The notes under the pieces were generated by a model. It was not told the origin of the DNA, searched no databases, and saw only the letters and a program-made list of their open reading frames with translations. A program made the translations under genes and the position numbers. Positions 31,799 to 44,317 of a stretch of DNA of 64,000 bases are shown here, one piece after another. The stretch is from Otis tarda (Eukaryota; Chordata; Aves; Otidiformes; Otididae): NCBI GenBank assembly GCA_026413225.1, contig CM048552.1, positions 203,187,553 to 203,251,552 on the forward strand, given 5' to 3'. The stretch's first letter is position 1. Each line of letters opens with the position of its first letter.

Positions 31799-34700
31799 GT
31801 TTTAGAAACCTGCTTACATTTAAATTTTAGATAATAATTAGGTCTCTAATTCAATTTTACTTTTCTCTGGAATACATTTCCTGGACAAAGTTATTGTGAA
31901 GTTTTTATCTCGTAATGAACTCAGTCTCAAATAGCTGGGAGATGGAAGCACATAATATATCTTTACTATGTGCTCTATCCTGTGCTTTACCATGTGAAGC
32001 AGAAGAAACTTCATGAGTTGAGGTAAACCATAAGACAGAGAACCCACATTAGAGCAGTGTGTTTACTTATATTTTGCTAATTCCCTGGCTAATCAAAATA
32101 CAGAATAGAAAATATTTGGCACAAGCCAAACTTAATTTTTTCTTATTGTCATGGCAGCAAGAAAAAGAGACCTTTCTTTCTGGTTCAAACAAACACCATT
32201 TTTTTTTTGTTGTTGAAATGGGGTCTATTGTTTCTTTATTTTTTAATTGGAGGATTATTTCTTCAGAAAGTAATGTCAAAAGAAATAATCACTATATTGA
32301 AAATAGACATTTTACTTTTTGAACTTTTCATCCTTTCTTTTTTTTTCTAGCTAAAACATTGTAACACTCAACAGGAATTTGCAAGTAGTCACATTTTTCG
32401 TTGAAATAGCTAAAACCAAATCTGATGAGTCCATTTTGTAGTCTCAATCTATATAATATTTTTACCTGAGGATCTGACTATGCATGGAAATCTTCCTTCT
32501 AGTAATGATACATAATACTCCTGTGTAGCAAGGAATACTGTTCCAGCTCCTAACACTAGTGCTATTTAATCTACACACAAAATAATCCTGTGTTTTACAA
32601 GTCCAAGCGAGCTCAGCAGTTACAGATAGACATAAGCACTGTGGGTAGAGGTTCATTTACCCTCTTTCAGATTGCATTTTTCTCTGTAGTGAAACAATCT
32701 TTTGGGTCTTTTATATCAGTCATCTGTATCTCACATCCTTTCATGCTTCCTTGTCTTGAAGAATGACTAGGGTTCCTTCAGGTATAAATTGGTACTGTGT
32801 ATTTCACGAAAATACAGACTTACCTACAGGCTTCAAGACATCTTCTGAAATTCCTTCTGCAAGACTTTTTTTGAGTACATCTGTCAGGGACCTTTGCTAT
32901 TTGCCTTCACACGCTATTTTAAATGGGGAAAAAAGAAAAACCAAAACAAACCAGTAAGTTTTTTTCATCTGAGAGAAAGCAAACCATCTGACAAAATTTG
33001 CCCATGTTACAAACAGATAAGCAAAGAATCATTAAAACAATCTCAGGATTAGACATTTTGGATGCAATATCTAATCTTAGAAAGTAAATTACAAAGGAAT
33101 CCAAGATGACACAGATGAATCGATTTTCATAGAGTGATATCAGCATGGGAATTTAACCAGGTGATAACATCAGAAGTCAATTTACAACTTTAAAAAATAC
33201 TTTTCTTGATAGTAACACACTTGAGGTTTCGGAGTTAAGTGAGGTAAGCCAGGCAGAGGCAAAAAGGTTTTCTGTTGCTCTTCAGAGGATTTTTCTTTTT
33301 TCACTTTTTACAATGTGGAACAATTCCAGAAGAAGGTTCAAAATCAAAATGAATCTGAAAGTCTTTCCCTGCAGCATTTGAAGTAATAAAACAAATTGTT
33401 AAGGACTAGCAAATCCTACTGCATAACTGGGAGAAGATTATGGAGAAAAAAAAACCTCCACAAAACAAGTTTTCACATTTCCAGATAAATAAATTGTTAA
33501 CAGATTAACTTAGAACTTAACCAAGGCCAAAATGGTTTCTTCTGGAGCAAGCCATGCCCGTAAGTCACTATTCTAGCTGCTCACCCCTGGATGAGCAGCC
33601 CTGCTGGAATCTATTGCCACCACTGATCTGTCAGGAGCTTAGTTCATATGTATGCTTTGTAAAATGCTTCAGGCAAGAACAGTCAGACAAGCTAGAGCCA
33701 CCATTATACACTGTTTAGGGAAACCTGGCTGATTTTTGCCTGAAGCAAATGAAAGATGCTCGCTGTTCTTCTGGCAATAATGAAGAACTGGAAGCAATCT
33801 CTTCCACTAGCACATCTGTGTCAACTGGGAAAGCATTTGTCCAGAGCGTTGGACAGAGCTTCATTTTGCTTCTCTTGCTCTGACCAAGTAATGCCATATT
33901 ATGCAAGTATTGTCATAGACTGAGATAGCACTGTGACTTTAGACATTTTGCTTTACAATACAATCACCTTTACATAACTGTTACTCTGTGAACAATTCCG
34001 AGGGTGTCAGTTATTGGAAACTTATCCCCTTCAGTACTAAGGTCAAAATTATTACTCAGAGGCATAAACAAAAAAATTACATCTGGGCAACTTTCAAATA
34101 TTAGGGAGGTAGTATGTTTCATAAAATGCATAAAAATTCTTATTTTACTAGGTTTCCACTTTCACTGACAATGTATGCGTTATAGGTTAAATAGATTAAT
34201 CTGACCCTTCACAGATGAATGCTGGAAGCCCTGCATTTTTCAGTTTATGGCAGGGCAAAGAATGATGTATATTACAGGTCTGTTCAATAGATTCAACTAA
34301 AATTTCTGGAATTTTAAGTAGATCCCTGGCTTTCTAAGTAGAAAGGCATAGTCTAGGTTTTCTTTAGTGTTCTAATTGAACCAAATGAAATTCAGGGGGC
34401 ATGGAGATGAAACAGAAACAGATAATCAAGGGCTTGACTGAATAGAAATTTTTAGGATCACAGGGTAATTCCTATTGGAAGGGATCCATAAAGTTATATG
34501 TGTATGCATGTATGTATTTAGGAAGGCTAAAGCCCTGACAGATATATGTGTATATACACATATATATATATATGTATACAGTAAGAAAAGAATACAAGCT
34601 TACTAAATACCATGCCTTCCAATTTCTTCATGCTTACTTTACCATGAACACAGTAGAATGTGTGCTAGCATGTGAAGTGCATTTCAGCAACATATGAAAC

Positions 34701-37649
34701 TAAAGCAATTGTACCCCAAAATCAAATACTACTAACCTAATTAACAAGTTGAATTAAGAACCAGCAAGTATTCATCAAGAAGATTTTCCTTTTCATTAAT
34801 CTCTCTAATCACGTAATCCTTAGAGTACGAACCAAGTTGCTTGGTCCCATCAAATATTATGAGGATAATTAAGCTAAAGAGAGAACTGAAATTCTTTTTA
34901 GTATTCACTCCTTCCAAAGTGATAAAACCTGGTAGTACCAGTGTTTCATAATAAAAAACTTTCTGAATTTCCTATTAAATCTTATGGGCCACAAACTGAA
35001 TGTGTCCAAGATTCAATTTCCTCCACTATTTGGCAGAGGCATAAGGACCTCCCAGCCGATAGACGTGAGCTTTTCCTGAGCAATAAGACTATTTGTGTTC
35101 TCTAATAGCTAAGAAGTGTCTTACTGTATGAATATGATGCAATCTCTTTCTTACAGTCTTGTTATTAGTTGCAATTATATTGGTTATTTATATTCAGACT
35201 TATACATGTCTTTCATTCTCAGTCCCAGCTATCATATGTGAGTTTCCAAGTTCCATAGGTTGTATGAAAAAGTTTTCTTTAATCTGCTTCTAGGAACCAG
35301 AATTTTTTTTTCAAACATATTCATCTGTGCACTCAAGAAAACCAATACATATTAACAATTTATGAGACAAATCAGAAGCTAATGAGAGAAAATAAAATCC
35401 TACAATGATCCACTTCTTTCCTAGCATCTTGAGGGACCTGGACATCAATGATAACCTGCAAGATTTTCTGCTTTATTGTGATAGCTCTGTTTTCAAATAT
35501 AAGATGTATTGGCTCATCCATTTACATGAGAGCATCTCTGCCATAGGCCATGCTGGTTAAGTTACATAAAATAAACAGAATTTTAGTCACTTGGACATTT
35601 TAATTTACATCAGATTAACTTTTCTTCAGTGTCACAGCTTCATCATTTTAGACACAAATTGTGCATACTTTATCATCTTTAATTGCTCAGATGGAGTTTA
35701 TCCTGTATGTGTAAATGTAAGCATTTTGTTTGGAAAGCTACTCTGAATATTCCTTAGAAAGCAATATAATGAGGTCTACTATTCTAATCTCTCTAAATCG
35801 TAAGAGGGCAATTTATCAGATAGAGCACTGTATAATTTATGACAGTAACATACCTCTGGGCACTCAGTGAAATAAATCTGTGTCTCACTTTTGAAGGACT
35901 TTCTTCTCATCCTAGATGTACCTAGCAGATGTAGGGCATGTTTTACAACATGTTTCACTGTGATCTAAATTCAATCTTTTTACAAGTTGTTTTGGAGAGG
36001 TGAGCTGGAATGTAACTTACTTTTAGCTCTTTACTTGGCTAATACTGGCCTGGATATACTTCTGAGTACCTCACAACCAAGCAATGGTCATTATCAATAT
36101 CTTTCCTCATATCTTATAATGCCTATGTCTTTTCTTGTTGGTTTTTTATTTGCTCCTTGACTCTTTCATTTTCTCTGACTTTTCTCTCTTGTTTAAAGTT
36201 GTGGCAGGCAGAGGATGGCAGTGCTCTTCTGATTGCTTTGGCCAAGAGTTTCTTGTGAATGTAATCAACTATACATTAATCTAAATAAAAAGGAACCAAA
36301 AGTAATTCTCACATTAATGCCTCAGTCTAGCCAGTTGTTCCAGAAAAGCCAGACTCAGACCATGTATTTTCAGGCTTTACTTTGAAAAGTGAATTTAGAA
36401 TAAGCCAATCTGTGTGGATAATGAAAATATATTAAATGTCTCATAAAATCTGTAAGCAAAAAGTTTTTTTTAAAAAAATCAAATTTATGTTTGAGGGAAT
36501 AACACTGAAGATTTTCTGTTCCTTTATTTAGTGGTCTAAAACATTGACACAAAAGCTGTCAGTGATGTCATGCTCCAGTCAATCATATACAAGAAATAGG
36601 CCTGCATATCTTTTTCTAATATCACTTCCACTTCTTAGTAACATACACAACATTCCTACAGCACTATCTAATCCTTAGGTATTTGTTTAGTAACCTCCAA
36701 GATCTTCAGTAATATCCTATTAAAGTAGCTATTAGTATAAAAATATATTAATGTAAATATATTTTGCATTGTATTACCTAAATATTAAATGAATAGCATA
36801 TTTGTATTTTTCACAGTTGTGACTTCATTTTCCATTTTTTATGTCAAGGAATTTCTCTTCTAGTTACCTTGTATGTAAATTATAAAACATTTTGCAGCTA
36901 TATGTCTAAAACTGTGTCAGAATGCTTAAATCTATAAGATAATTTTAAAACTCATTAAGGCTCTAATAAAAGTTTTGGGTCAGGTACCTTCATGCACATC
37001 AGTGCATCTTCCTTTTTAAGTATAAGAAGGTGGGTGTGAACCAACTAGGATATTGTGCTTAATATTGTCTCTTTCATGTGTACGCTAAGCCTTGAGCTTC
37101 TATTCTGGAACATCTAATCATCTCTGTGTCTTACCTTCCTCTGGGCCACTGCAGAGGGTAAGAGTGTTTATCAATTCATCCTGAATGACAGATAACTTTT
37201 AATGTCCTCTAACTAATTTTTTAATCTTTCTGTACGAACTGACAGTTTTTATCTGTGGCTGCAACACAGTTTCCTGTTCATGAATGTTTTGAGGATCTAC
37301 TTGATACTCCAGGAAATTTTTTTTTTTTTTTAATCGTAGGAGGATATGTGTATGTATATAATCAAGAACACTTATATACCTGGCTAAATATGTATGCACA
37401 TAAAAGTATTTTTTTTACTAGAGCTTTATTTTGCACTTTAATCAGAAATATCAGTCATCTGTGTTTGACACCTTTTACTTCTCCCTTGACCATAGATCGA
37501 AATAATTAGAAATGGAGAAGATCTATCATTTTATGCACTTCAAATTCTGGGAACAAACCCAGGACTGTTATCTACAGTGTCTTGTGTGCTACCTATTGTC
37601 ATTATAAACATCTCAAGTGACAGAATTTGAACATTTCCCTTGGGAATCA
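31799..37649. other. 5.9 kb without a gene
   Basis: AT-rich DNA. A phrase near 34453-34500 (GGATCACAGGGTAATT ... GGAAGGGATCC) may be an old CR1 tail, and an AT-alternating patch lies near 34535-34580. No gene was recognised. Confidence 0.5.
34535..34582. repeat. (TA/TG)n microsatellite-like patch
   Basis: ATATATGTGTATATACACAT followed by ATATATATATATATG: alternating purine-pyrimidine sequence with self-complementary parts. Confidence 0.85.
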
Positions 37650-37952
37650 ATCATAGAGTCATAGAATGGTTAGGGTTGGAAGGGACCTTCAAAGGTCATC
37701 TAGTCCAACCCCCCTGCAAGGAGCAGGGACATCCCCGACTAGATCAGGTTGCTCAGAGCCTCATCCAGCCTGGCCTTGAACGTTTCCAGGGATGGGGTTT
37801 TCACCACCTCTCTGGGCAACCTGTTCCAGTGTTCTACAACCTGCATTGTAAAAAATTTTTTCCTAATATCCAATCTACATCTACCCCCCTCTATTTCAAA
37901 ACCATTACTCCTTGTCCTATCGCAACAGGCTCTACTGAACAGCCTCTCCCCA
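37650..37952 (-). mobile_element. CR1 LINE 3' part, left of nested LTR
   Basis: Starts with ATCATAGAGTCATAGAATGG and runs through the 3' UTR and ORF2 end in the same order as 23214-23510. It is interrupted at the TCTCCCCA|TCTTTC position by the LTR. The two halves form one CR1 of about 815 bp (37650-39616 minus the LTR and one TSD). Confidence 0.95.
37948..37952. repeat. Target-site duplication CCCCA (partner 39105-39109)
   Basis: CCCCA precedes the LTR and directly follows it. The uninterrupted CR1 copies at about 23510 and 50722 show a single CCCCATCTTTC at this place, confirming the pre-insertion site. Confidence 0.95.
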
Positions 37953-38080
37953 TGTTCTGGTTTTGTTAGTGAGGGGGGGCCTAAGGTGGTAGCTTCTGTA
38001 GGAAACTGCTAGAAGTCGCTCCCCTTTGTTCAGTGGACTCGGCCGGGCCTAGGGCGGACCTGCTGCTGGCCAAGGCCGAG

Positions 38081-38133
38081 CCAATTGGTAGCAGAATGTC
38101 CCGTGATAACGCCTCTGTGATAACGTATTTAAG
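38081..38133 (+). promoter_or_regulatory. LTR promoter: CCAAT and TATA-like boxes
   Basis: CCAATTGG begins at 38081 and GTATTTAAG at 38125, spaced as in the copies at 1549 and 19501. Confidence 0.55.
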
Positions 38134-38383
38134 CAGGGGAAAAGAGAAAAAAAAAAAAAAAAAAAAAAAGAGAGAGAGGAGAAGATGTGAAGCAGCTGAG
38201 CGGGGGGCAGAGAGGGGGAGGCACAGGCCTCATGGGCCTTGCAGGCCTCACCCTCTGGTCTCCCGCCGGGCAGCCGACTGGGCCCAACTCGGCCCAGCCT
38301 GGCTGCAAGAAGTGGAGAGGAGATGAGAAGTGAACTAGATGTAAAAAGGATCCTGAGAGGCATCTGCCAGCCTGTTGTAAGGA

Positions 38384-38578
38384 ACAGCTGCAGACGCCAA
38401 GGTCAGTGAAGAAGGAGGGGGAGGAGTAACGCGGCTCCTGGCCAAGATTCCTCTGCAACTCGTGGTGAAGACCATGGTGGAGCGGGTTGTCCCCCTGCAG
38501 CCCATGGAGGTCCACGGAGGGGCAGAGATCCACCTGCAGCCCGTGGAGGACCCCACGCCAGAGCAGGTGGAGGCCTGA
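38384..38578 (+). other. Short open frame inside LTR family A, second copy
   Basis: The equivalent of 1867-2070. It is open without a stop from GTAADAKVSEEGGGG to the end VEDPTPEQVEA and TGA, with KIPLQLVVKTMVERVVPLQP and MEVHGGAEIHLQ in between. No ATG opens it at the left; the first internal ATGs are those of MVERVV and MEVHGG. Frame and length agree with the other copy. The protein has no domain that I recognise. Confidence 0.3.
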
Positions 38579-38916
38579 AGGAGGCTGTGGCCCGTGGAGG
38601 GCCCGCTGGGACAGCTGTTCTAGAGGGACTGCACCCCGTGGAAGAGATGACCCGTGCCAGAGCAGTTCCACGAAGGACTGTGGCCCGTGGGAGGGACCCC
38701 ACAATGGAGCAGAGGAGGAATGCGAGGAGTTCTTCCCCCGACGATGACACAGCGGCATAAAACAACGCGTGATGAACTGACAGCGACCCCCATTCCCTTT
38801 TCCCCCCCTGTGCCGCTCGGGAGGGGAAGGTAGTAGAGATAATGTTAAGCCTGGGAAGAGGGAGGGGTGGGGGGAGGTTATCTTGTTCCCTGTCTCATTC
38901 TCCTGCTAATTTTAGA

Positions 38917-38922
38917 AATAAA
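38917..38922 (+). promoter_or_regulatory. LTR polyadenylation signal AATAAA
   Basis: AATAAA followed by GAATAGTTTTCCCCAAGTCG-type sequence, as in the copy at 2414-2419. Confidence 0.6.
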
Positions 38923-39104
38923 TGAATAGTTTTCCCCAAGTCGAGTCTGTTTTGCCTGTGACGGTAACTTTAAGGATTTCTCCCCGTCCTTATCTCAAAC
39001 CTTGAGCCGTTTTTCTTGTATCATCTCCTCCTATTCTCTCGGAGGGTGGGGGGAGCAAGAGAGAGACTGTGTAGTCTGGTCCTGATCGGGGCTGAATTAC
39101 GACA

Positions 39105-39616
39105 CCCCATCTTTCTTGTAGGCCCCCTTGAGGTACTGGAATACCACTATCAGGTCTCCCCGGAGCCTCCTCTTCTCCAGGCTGAACAGCCCCAACTCTC
39201 TCAGCCTGTCCTCATAGGAAAGGTGCTCCAGCCCTCTTACCATCTTCGTGGCCCTCCTCTGGACCTTCTCCAACTGGTCCATGTCCTTCTGATGTTGGGG
39301 GCTCCAGAACTGGACACAGTACTCCAGGTGGGTTCTCACCAGGGCAGAGTAGAGGGGGAGAATCACCTCCCTCGACCTGCTGGCCACGCTCCTCTTGATG
39401 CAGCCCAGGATATGGTTGGCCTTCTGGGCTGCAAGGGCGCATTACCGGCTCATGTTGAGCTTCTCGTCCACCAGCACTCCCAAGTCCTTCTCGTCAGGGC
39501 TGCTCTCGATCCATTCTCTGCCCAGCCTGTATTTGTGCCTGGGATTGCCACGACTCAGGTGCAGGACCTTGCACTTTGCCTGGTTGAACTTCATGGGGTT
39601 GGCATGGGCCCACCTT
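39105..39616 (-). mobile_element. CR1 LINE, RT C-terminal part, right of nested LTR
   Basis: Continues the CR1 from 37952. The minus strand encodes the RT C-terminal region ([20 protein letters not shown] and [20 protein letters not shown]), very close to the copy at 23404-24849. Similarity ends sharply at about 39616, the 5' truncation point. The LTR insertion and an altered codon run split the ORF. Confidence 0.95.
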
Positions 39617-40398
39617 TGCTACATAATTTGAAATCTATCACTGGCAAGTAGTTTTCCTCAAATATGGCATTTTTCCTGTCTTTAGTATCAGCTGCTATTC
39701 CTGGTCATGACATATTGTAACCTCCCAGATCACTGTTATCATCACTAACTATTCATATCCTTCAAAAAAATGTACTTTCTACTAAGCAGACTATGTTATT
39801 TCACTTTTAAAATTTCCCATTTTTGCAAACCTTTTCTATTTATTGTCTTTTAATGTAGACTGTGTTCACATGAGCATGAGTGAACAATTATACCTATTGA
39901 AGAAAAGGGATAAATTACACAATTCAGTGCAACTGTAGATTTGGATATGTTTTTCTTGCAATTCTTTCCCCAAGTATAACACAAGTCTTTATATAGTCCA
40001 GCAAATGAATAATGTGACTTAGATATTTCAGATACTAGAAAGCCCAGAAAAAACAGTCTTTTATAGCTCACTGTTCATTTCAGTCTTGCTAGTCTGTTCA
40101 TTATGACTCTTTCTGCTGTTGACATCTATTTACAATGTATTATCTTCCTAAATAATGTTTTAATCTCTTCTCAGCATTCACCTCTCTCTAAAAAAATAAA
40201 ACAATCATTAAAATATCTCCAGCAGTCACAAATATGATTTTGTAGCTTTAGATGTGTGGTTTCACTGATTTTACTTTATTCTGTCTTGGTTTAGGGAGAG
40301 GATTTCTTTATTCTCATGGGCTGTATGTTGCTAAATACTAAGTTGTTGTTAAGCATATGTTAATTAAATTAATCTCCCGTAGCCCTTAAGCCTAGGAA

Positions 40399-40442
40399 AT
40401 ATGTGGTTATCATGTTAGTAATATGTGGTTATCATGTTAGTA
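40399..40442. repeat. Perfect tandem duplication, 22-bp unit x2
   Basis: ATATGTGGTTATCATGTTAG plus TA at 40399-40420 is repeated without change at 40421-40442. Confidence 0.95.
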
Positions 40443-43400
40443 AGAAGCCACAGATTTTGTATTAATTTAACAATGTATGTCTCAGAAATTACTGATCCTT
40501 GTCTGGACTTGTCTAGGCTTGAGTTTGTTCTAGATTGTTTTATCCGAAACAACAAATTGTCTAACTGTAATGTAATCTGTATGTGACTCATTTTAGTATT
40601 AATGTAGCTTTTTACTGTTGCAAAGTTTTACCCTAAAACTTAAACAAGCTGGTATGGTAACGGCCTAGCAAACAAAGTGTTTATCGGGTAATTAATTGTG
40701 GACCAACAGGGAAAGAAGCATTAGCAACAGCCCATTTGAAAACTTTTTAGAAAGCACCAACAGCACCTAAAGAGAAATAAGACCTTACCTTCAAAATCAT
40801 AGTACTCCCAGCGAAGGAATCGGAATTTTGACAAGATTTTATAACAACATGTAGGAAAGGTGAGCACAAGAAAAAGGGACTGATACTGAAAAATGTATGC
40901 ATTTCCCTTTTAACTACATTTTAATAGCAATTAGAAGTAATTGTAGGGATTTTTTCTCTAAATGTTACTATCATAACTGGACAAAGAAGGACTATTTTTT
41001 GTATTTTGATTAGACCATTAAGATATTATTAGAAGAATAATTGTAACTCTTGGCTCTGCATATAAGATGCTCTCAATTTTCAGAGTTGTTTAATTTTTTT
41101 CCCCCAAACTTTTAAATTTAACACACTATAAAATAGTCATGATTGATGAGCTTTCATCACAAGCAAAGCAATATTTTAAGCTGACCTTTCCAGAACTGTA
41201 CTTTGGTGTTCGATATTTACCTTGAAACAACCTGGAACCCATTTTTAGAAATCTTGACCTTACTTAAGATTTTTTTTAAAAGAGTCAAAGGGAGGCCAGA
41301 CACCTCTGAATCTATGGTCTAAAATCTGTGACATTGATCTTTGATGGTCATTTCTGAAAATATGATCAACTGCTTTTTTATCTTCTTTTTTTCTTTTTCT
41401 TTTTTTTTTAAACACTAATTCTATCAGTTTACCAAAGCTTGAAATGATATAAGGCAAACATTAGATTTTCACCATGTTCTTAGGATGAGAGCATCATACA
41501 GGGCTCCAAACTTCCTGATAAATGTAAGGAAAACAAAGATTTTTCATCCTAACCATAAGAGAGAGATTGGCTAAGATAATAAGCTAAAATGACAGCACCA
41601 GAACATCATTGTGCTGCTCTTGCTGCTTCTGCCCCCTCCCTTGCCTGCTACAGTGACAGCTGCATAGACCCAGCTCTTGCTTCATTAGCAGCAGCCTCTG
41701 AAACCCTGAGTTTTCAGGACTCTGGCATAAATAAACCAGGCAGCAGGCTTGTGGCTGTTTTCCTGCCCTTGATTCTGTGCTCTTCTCCACATCTGCTTAC
41801 TTTTCTTGTGCCAATGGAGAGCTCTGGATATTTCTCATACGCTTCTCTGCCCCCTCACTCCCCTGCACATCTTTGGCACTTTCTGAATTCTTCCTGACTT
41901 TTCTGTAAGGGTTGTCACTTGAAGCACCCTACAGTGCTTATCACAGTTCCTGAATTCATCAATATTCATTAAGTCTCCAGGTGACCATAGCTCTTTCCCA
42001 GTCTCAGCTTCCACTCTCTCTCTATCTGCACTGCTTTTATTTGTATTTCCATCTCTTTAAAACATTCTTCTCCTAGCTCTTCTTTAATAATTCTTCAGCT
42101 TGATAGATAACTTTATTAATACTCTCAGGATGAAACTATACCAAGCTATGCAATCAACACATGCTTCCAAACAAATAGGCAGAGCTTCCTTCTTGTTACA
42201 GTATTACTACAGGTGGATGGTTCCTTTGTATGAGATAAGATGATAGTTGTGTTCTACTATTCTTTCCTCCTTTTTAAGTATCTCTTTATAACCTTGTCAT
42301 CTGAACTGGCAACTCACAATTCTGAGAGAAGAACTACACAAGTGTTTGTGGAACACAGATGAAAATATATAATACAGAAAATTTTACTTCCCTGACTCTT
42401 GAATATTGCCTTCTTTTAAGATTTCATGGAAAACACATGGCTCTAGAGTGCTCCCCAACTTCCAAATGTGGCTATCCATCTTGGCCACATGTTAGGATGA
42501 GATTTACACATAGATAATTTCTCTCCTAGTTCCTCCCTGCTCCCATTTCTGTCTTCTAAAATAAAAAAAAAAATGGGAATGAGAATGGGGAAGTGGTGGC
42601 CTACAGTGTGTTTCAGGAAAACCCTCAGTCTAAGCGATCAGAAGAATACCATAAAAAACACACACCAAAATGTGGCCTCTCTCAAACTCTTGGACTGGAA
42701 TCTGAGGCATGTAATATTGGTTATGACTGTGCTCATTCCTTCATGTGTTACTGATATTTTGAAAGTAAATGGTAGGGCCCATTTTTGTTACCGTTGCTGT
42801 TTATCCTTCTTGCTTTTATTAAGAAGATGAACTAAACTAAAAAGAGACCCTAGTTGAGAAGCAGAGGTTTTAGGCCATAAGTCCCCATGAAATTCTATCT
42901 TTGTTTCATCTAATTCAGCACTTTGGGCCAAGTAGTGTGGGCGTTTTTTGTGTGGGTGATAAGACCTGGATATCAGGAGTTAGTAGAGAGGCTGTATTAG
43001 TAAGTGAAAAGATGGCTTGTACAATCCTTGCTTTAGAAATATTACGAAAGGAGGTAAAGCCAGGCTGATATACTTTGCTCTGCACATGGAGTGGAGCTGC
43101 TTTACCTGTCCTTACACTTTACCTTCTTACACTGTCCTTCTGAAAAGGTTACAGACCTGAGGCTTGTTCATCTTTTGAAGTACTTCAGAAAACAGTCACT
43201 ATATTAGAATTCTGTAATAGAAAGCTTTAAAAAAAATATTTAGAATCTTGTTTCCCTCTCCTAGGGCAAATAGGGAAGACAAACTTCCCAGAACTTGTCT
43301 ATCTAACTTGTTCTCTTTATGACAACAGTTAAGTTTTAAATATTTTTGTAGTTACTGAACTAAGGTTGCTAATAGCGCTAATAGCTATTCACTGTTGGCA

Positions 43401-44183
43401 AATTTAAATTACTACTGTGTATAGTCATAAATAAAGTCAAATGATCGTATTTCATTGGCATCTCCTGTTGTGATTCTGTTATCCTTGAGAAAAGTAATCA
43501 TTAGCACAATAAATCTATGCAATCTAATTCATGACTGACCCATGGCACAGAGTCATAAAATCTAAAGATACCAAAGCTTGTTTCTCCCTCTGGATTGTTT
43601 CGAATTGCACATGATTTCAGGAGTTTATTTTTAAATTTCAGTTTTAGAAAATAAAAAAGAATTAATTTTACTGTTTCAGAAATATACCACGTAACACGGC
43701 GTATTTTAAGTACTGGAATAAATTAATATTTATGTAATCTATATTCTCCATTTATTCACACAAAGAACAGAGATGGTACAGGAAGCACTTGTTCTCATTT
43801 ACTACATACAGTACTGTTCTTTTGGAAATATTTGATGAGGTGTCTTGGGAAAGGAGTACTATGATGAAACATAAAGCAGGTGGATACTTTTCAGAAAGGG
43901 GGAGAGGTTATTCTGCTTTTCAATAAAACTTGATGTTAGACTTACTGCCTAAAAAGCTAAAGAGTTAAATTAAAAAAATAGTGTTATTTGTCTGTTGTTA
44001 AGAAGTTCTATTTTCTTACTTAATTTGAAAATCTGAAGAGATCGGGAAAATTTTAGTAGAAGTGGTCAGTTGGTTTGTTGTTCTTAATAAAAAAAGCAGT
44101 TTTAATTCTCAGAATGTTAATTCCTAAATATAACAGCATCATTATAATTAAATATTTACAATATTTTTCCCCTGTCACACAAT

Positions 44184-44317
44184 TGAAGAGAAAGGAAAAA
44201 CTGAAAATTAAAAATTGCTTTATTTTCTTTATATAGAAAAATAGTTTTGTTGAAAAGAAAGGAAAAACTGAGAATTAAAAATTGCTTTATTTTCTTTATA
44301 TAGAAAAATAGTTTTGT
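44184..44317. repeat. Tandem duplication, 67-bp unit x2
   Basis: The unit beginning TGAAGAGAAAGGAAAAACTG at 44184 recurs at 44251 as TGAAAAGAAAGGAAAAACTG and runs to GAAAAATAGTTTTGT. Two substitutions separate the copies, and a few bases of a third unit (TGAAAA) follow. Both units contain TTTATTTTCTTTATATAG. Confidence 0.95.

Larger units (their letters stand above)
37953..39104 (+). mobile_element. Solo LTR, family A, full-length copy 3, nested in CR1
   Basis: An 1152-bp unit from TGTTCTGGTTTTGTTAGTGA to GCTGAATTACGACA with perfect TSDs. It matches 1419-2601 along its length. CCAAT is at 38081-38085, TATA-like GTATTTAAG at 38125-38133, an A23 run at 38147-38169 and AATAAA at 38917-38922. 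The GC-rich middle (about 38180-38850) carries open frames on both strands, discussed in the findings. It is solo, with no retroviral interior. Confidence 0.95.

Noticed and set aside
31503-31805. Open frames with KG- or PL-rich repeats
   Set aside because: They are read through the TTCCCC hexanucleotide tract and are products of the repeat, not genes.
41589-41897. 102-codon open frame
   Set aside because: No similarity that I recognise, no splice or promoter context, and overlapping minus-strand openness; probably chance in a less AT-rich patch.
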